From Pseudobdellovibrionaceae bacterium (GTDB taxonomy: Bacteria; Bdellovibrionota; Bdellovibrionia; Bdellovibrionales; JAMPXM01), in contig CANHQR010000030.1 of assembly GCA_947462815.1 (NCBI GenBank), forward strand, positions 1 through 41,692: DNA of 41,692 nt. Direction: 5' to 3'. Below, piece after piece: positions 40,207 through 41,692 of this stretch. Each line of letters opens with the position of its first letter. The first letter of the stretch is position 1. The notes below the pieces were generated by a model. The model was not told the DNA's origin and searched no databases. It saw only the letters and a program-made list of their open reading frames with translations. The translations under genes and the position numbers were made by a program.

Positions 40207-41463
40207 TCAGAATCGTTCGACGGCTGCGCCAAGTGACGAAAGCTTGTTCTCAAGTTTCTCGTAGCCGCGATCGAGGTGATAAATACGATTCACGATGGTT
40301 TCGCCTCGAGCGGCCAAGCCAGCCAACACCAGACAAGCGGAGGCGCGAAGATCCGTTGCCATGACCGGCGCGCCTTCCAAGCCGCCTGGCTTTCCTCGCA
40401 CAACTGCCACACGCGTCTTCGGCGTGATATCGGCGCCCAGTCGCAACAGCTCCGTGACGTGCATGAAGCGATTCTCGAAGACAGTTTCCGAGATGACCGA
40501 CACGCCTTCACTGACACACATGAGTGACATGAACTGAGCCTGCAAGTCGGTCGGAAACCCCGGGTGAGGCGCGGTGGTAATATCCACGCAGCAAGCTCCT
40601 CCTGAGGATTTGATGCGCACCTGGTTCGGCCCTGCATTAATCTCGTGACCAGCCTCGCGAAGTTTCACCAGCAGGGCATCCAAATCATCGGGCACACAGT
40701 CCGTCACCGTGACATCGCCACCGGCAATCGCTCCCGCTAATAACAGGGTGCCCGCTTCGATCCGATCGGGAATCACACGATGCTGAGACGCTGACAGCGA
40801 CTTTACACCATCGATACGAATGATACTGGTACCAGCACCCGAGATCTTAGCCCCCATCTTGTTGAGATAATTCGCGAGATCAACGATCTCCGGCTCTTTG
40901 GCGGCGTTCTCAATGTAGGTCGTACCCTCGGCAAGTGTGGCCGCCATCATAACATTCTCAGTGCCGCCCACGGTTGCAAACTCAAACAAGATTTGTCCGC
41001 CCTGCAGACGGCCTCCTGGCACCGAGGCGTGTACATATCCGTTCTTCAATTCAATCTCGGCACCCAAGGCTTTCATACCCTCGAGATGCAAATTGATAGG
41101 ACGGCTACCGATCGCGCAACCGCCTGGCAAACTCACCTGCGCCTGGCCGTACTTGGCAAGAAGTGGCCCCAGGCAAAGTATCGAGGCCCGCATTTTTCGA
41201 ACCAAGTCGTAGTGAGCCTCAAAGTTTCCCGGTGCCGCAACCTCGATGATCACACGGTCGCCCTCTCGTCGGGCCTTGCAATTGAGACTTTCAAGCAGAG
41301 CGAAAGAAGAATCGACGTCCTTGAGATCTGGAACATTGCTGAATTCGTGGCGCCCCTCTGCGAGCAGGCTCGCAAAAAGCATTTTGAGCGCGCTGTTTTT
41401 CGCACCGCTGGCCCGAACCTCACCGCGCAAAATTTTTCCGCCGACGACACGCATCCGATCCAT
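40207..41463 (-). CDS. murA: UDP-N-acetylglucosamine 1-carboxyvinyltransferase
   Basis: First committed step of peptidoglycan synthesis: transfers enolpyruvate from PEP to UDP-GlcNAc in the cytosol. 418 residues, the family length, from ATG 41463, chosen because AAGGAG lies 7 nt upstream; a longer frame exists but overlaps prmC. The phosphonate/fosfomycin-reactive Cys is in LPGGCAIGSRP (C116). KNSALKML near the start and ATDLRASACLVLAGL near the end are family motifs. It starts 1 nt after the prmC stop, so the two genes are coupled. Convergent with the sRNA candidate. Confidence 0.97.
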   Translation of the reverse strand: MDRMRVVGGKILRGEVRASGAKNSALKMLFASLLAEGRHEFSNVPDLKDVDSSFALLESLNCKARREGDRVIIEVAAPGNFEAHYDLVRKMRASILCLGPLLAKYGQAQVSLPGGCAIGSRPINLHLEGMKALGAEIELKNGYVHASVPGGRLQGGQILFEFATVGGTENVMMAATLAEGTTYIENAAKEPEIVDLANYLNKMGAKISGAGTSIIRIDGVKSLSASQHRVIPDRIEAGTLLLAGAIAGGDVTVTDCVPDDLDALLVKLREAGHEINAGPNQVRIKSSGGACCVDITTAPHPGFPTDLQAQFMSLMCVSEGVSVISETVFENRFMHVTELLRLGADITPKTRVAVVRGKPGGLEGAPVMATDLRASACLVLAGLAARGETIVNRIYHLDRGYEKLENKLSSLGAAVERF

Positions 41464-41464
41464 G

Positions 41465-41692
41465 TCAATACTCCTTGGAGTCGTAGGGCTTGCGACCCGA
41501 GACGACACGCTCAAGACCAGCCAGGTCGCGGTGGACTTGGACCTCGGCTAAACCCAACTTCTCAAAGTGTGCCTTGATCGGACCGCCTTGACCATCTCCG
41601 ATCTCAAAGAACAGGGAGCCGCCAACCATCAGTCGCGGTACAGCTAGGGCGGACCAGCGACGCAAACAACCCAGACCATTTTCATCGGCGTA
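41465..41692 (-). CDS. prmC: Release factor glutamine methyltransferase (partial, N-terminus outside window)
   Basis: C-terminal 75 residues. PrmC methylates the GGQ glutamine of release factors RF1/RF2. GGSLFFEIGDGQG, then VHRDLAGLERVVSGRK is the family's conserved end. The NPPY active site lies beyond the window edge. Neighbourhood with murA fits the prfA-prmC-murA order seen in several proteobacteria. Confidence 0.9.
   Translation of the reverse strand, partial: YADENGLGCLRRWSALAVPRLMVGGSLFFEIGDGQGGPIKAHFEKLGLAEVQVHRDLAGLERVVSGRKPYDSKEY

Noticed and set aside
1-41692. CRISPR array or restriction-type defence island
   Set aside because: No regularly spaced repeats and no cas, restriction or known defence genes apart from the single toxin-antitoxin pair.

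Overview
The window looks like a chromosomal segment of a Gram-negative bacterium. It encodes outer-membrane barrels, many signal-peptide and lipobox proteins, MurA and an L,D-transpeptidase. The mix of secreted hydrolases and proteases, a GYF-like/TPR protein and a GH26/DUF4214 lipoprotein resembles Bdellovibrio-like predators (Bdellovibrionota). That assignment is inference from gene content, not from a marker-gene comparison.

Layout. 1-7170 holds housekeeping and envelope functions: ahpCF peroxide defence, an RRM/RGG RNA-binding protein, a SlyD-like isomerase, IF-1 with a GNAT enzyme, and a small envelope cluster (thioredoxin-like protein, two YtkA-like proteins, an outer-membrane barrel). 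7787-10081 is one large secreted lipoprotein. 10416-11921 is a tRNA region (Asn, Arg, Ser-GCT) around a membrane-anchored hypothetical. 12745-18860 carries a Cys/Met PLP enzyme, a ParA-like ATPase with a translationally coupled partner, an outer-membrane protein, an L,D-transpeptidase and an M32 carboxypeptidase. 18920-26740 is an accessory zone with frame-broken secreted proteins, a TetR/oxidoreductase pair, an isochorismatase-family hydrolase and fragments of IS3- and IS91-type transposases. 26741-28368 is a small block with a toxin-antitoxin pair and a GNAT gene, apparently inserted at the 3' end of tRNA-Ser(CGA). 28628-35667 encodes secreted proteins, including a caspase-fold-like protein overlapping a metzincin-like protease gene by 4 nt, and the GH26/DUF4214 lipoprotein. 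35736-39439 has tRNA-Ser(TGA), a membrane protein and a 980-residue GYF-like/TPR protein. The window ends with murA and the 3' part of prmC.

The most unusual signals are RNA-level. At 40081-40197 three consecutive perfect-stem hairpins each expose a C-rich, anti-Shine-Dalgarno-like loop (CCCCTCCC in two of them, CCCCCCTC in the third), and the last ends in a U-run. This resembles an sRNA with C-rich target-recognition loops. At 2373-2453, upstream of and in the sense direction of the RRM/RGG protein gene, a hairpin, a canonical four-tract G-quadruplex motif and an intrinsic terminator sit in a row. That suggests leader control by the RGG protein itself. Three tRNA loci show a displaced copy of the tRNA 3' end. 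Two of these are 185-bp units of nearly the same sequence linked to different tRNA-Ser genes, an arrangement reminiscent of the repeats after E. coli tyrT.

Several accessory genes are frame-broken, some at homopolymers. True gene decay and sequencing indels cannot be told apart from the sequence alone.
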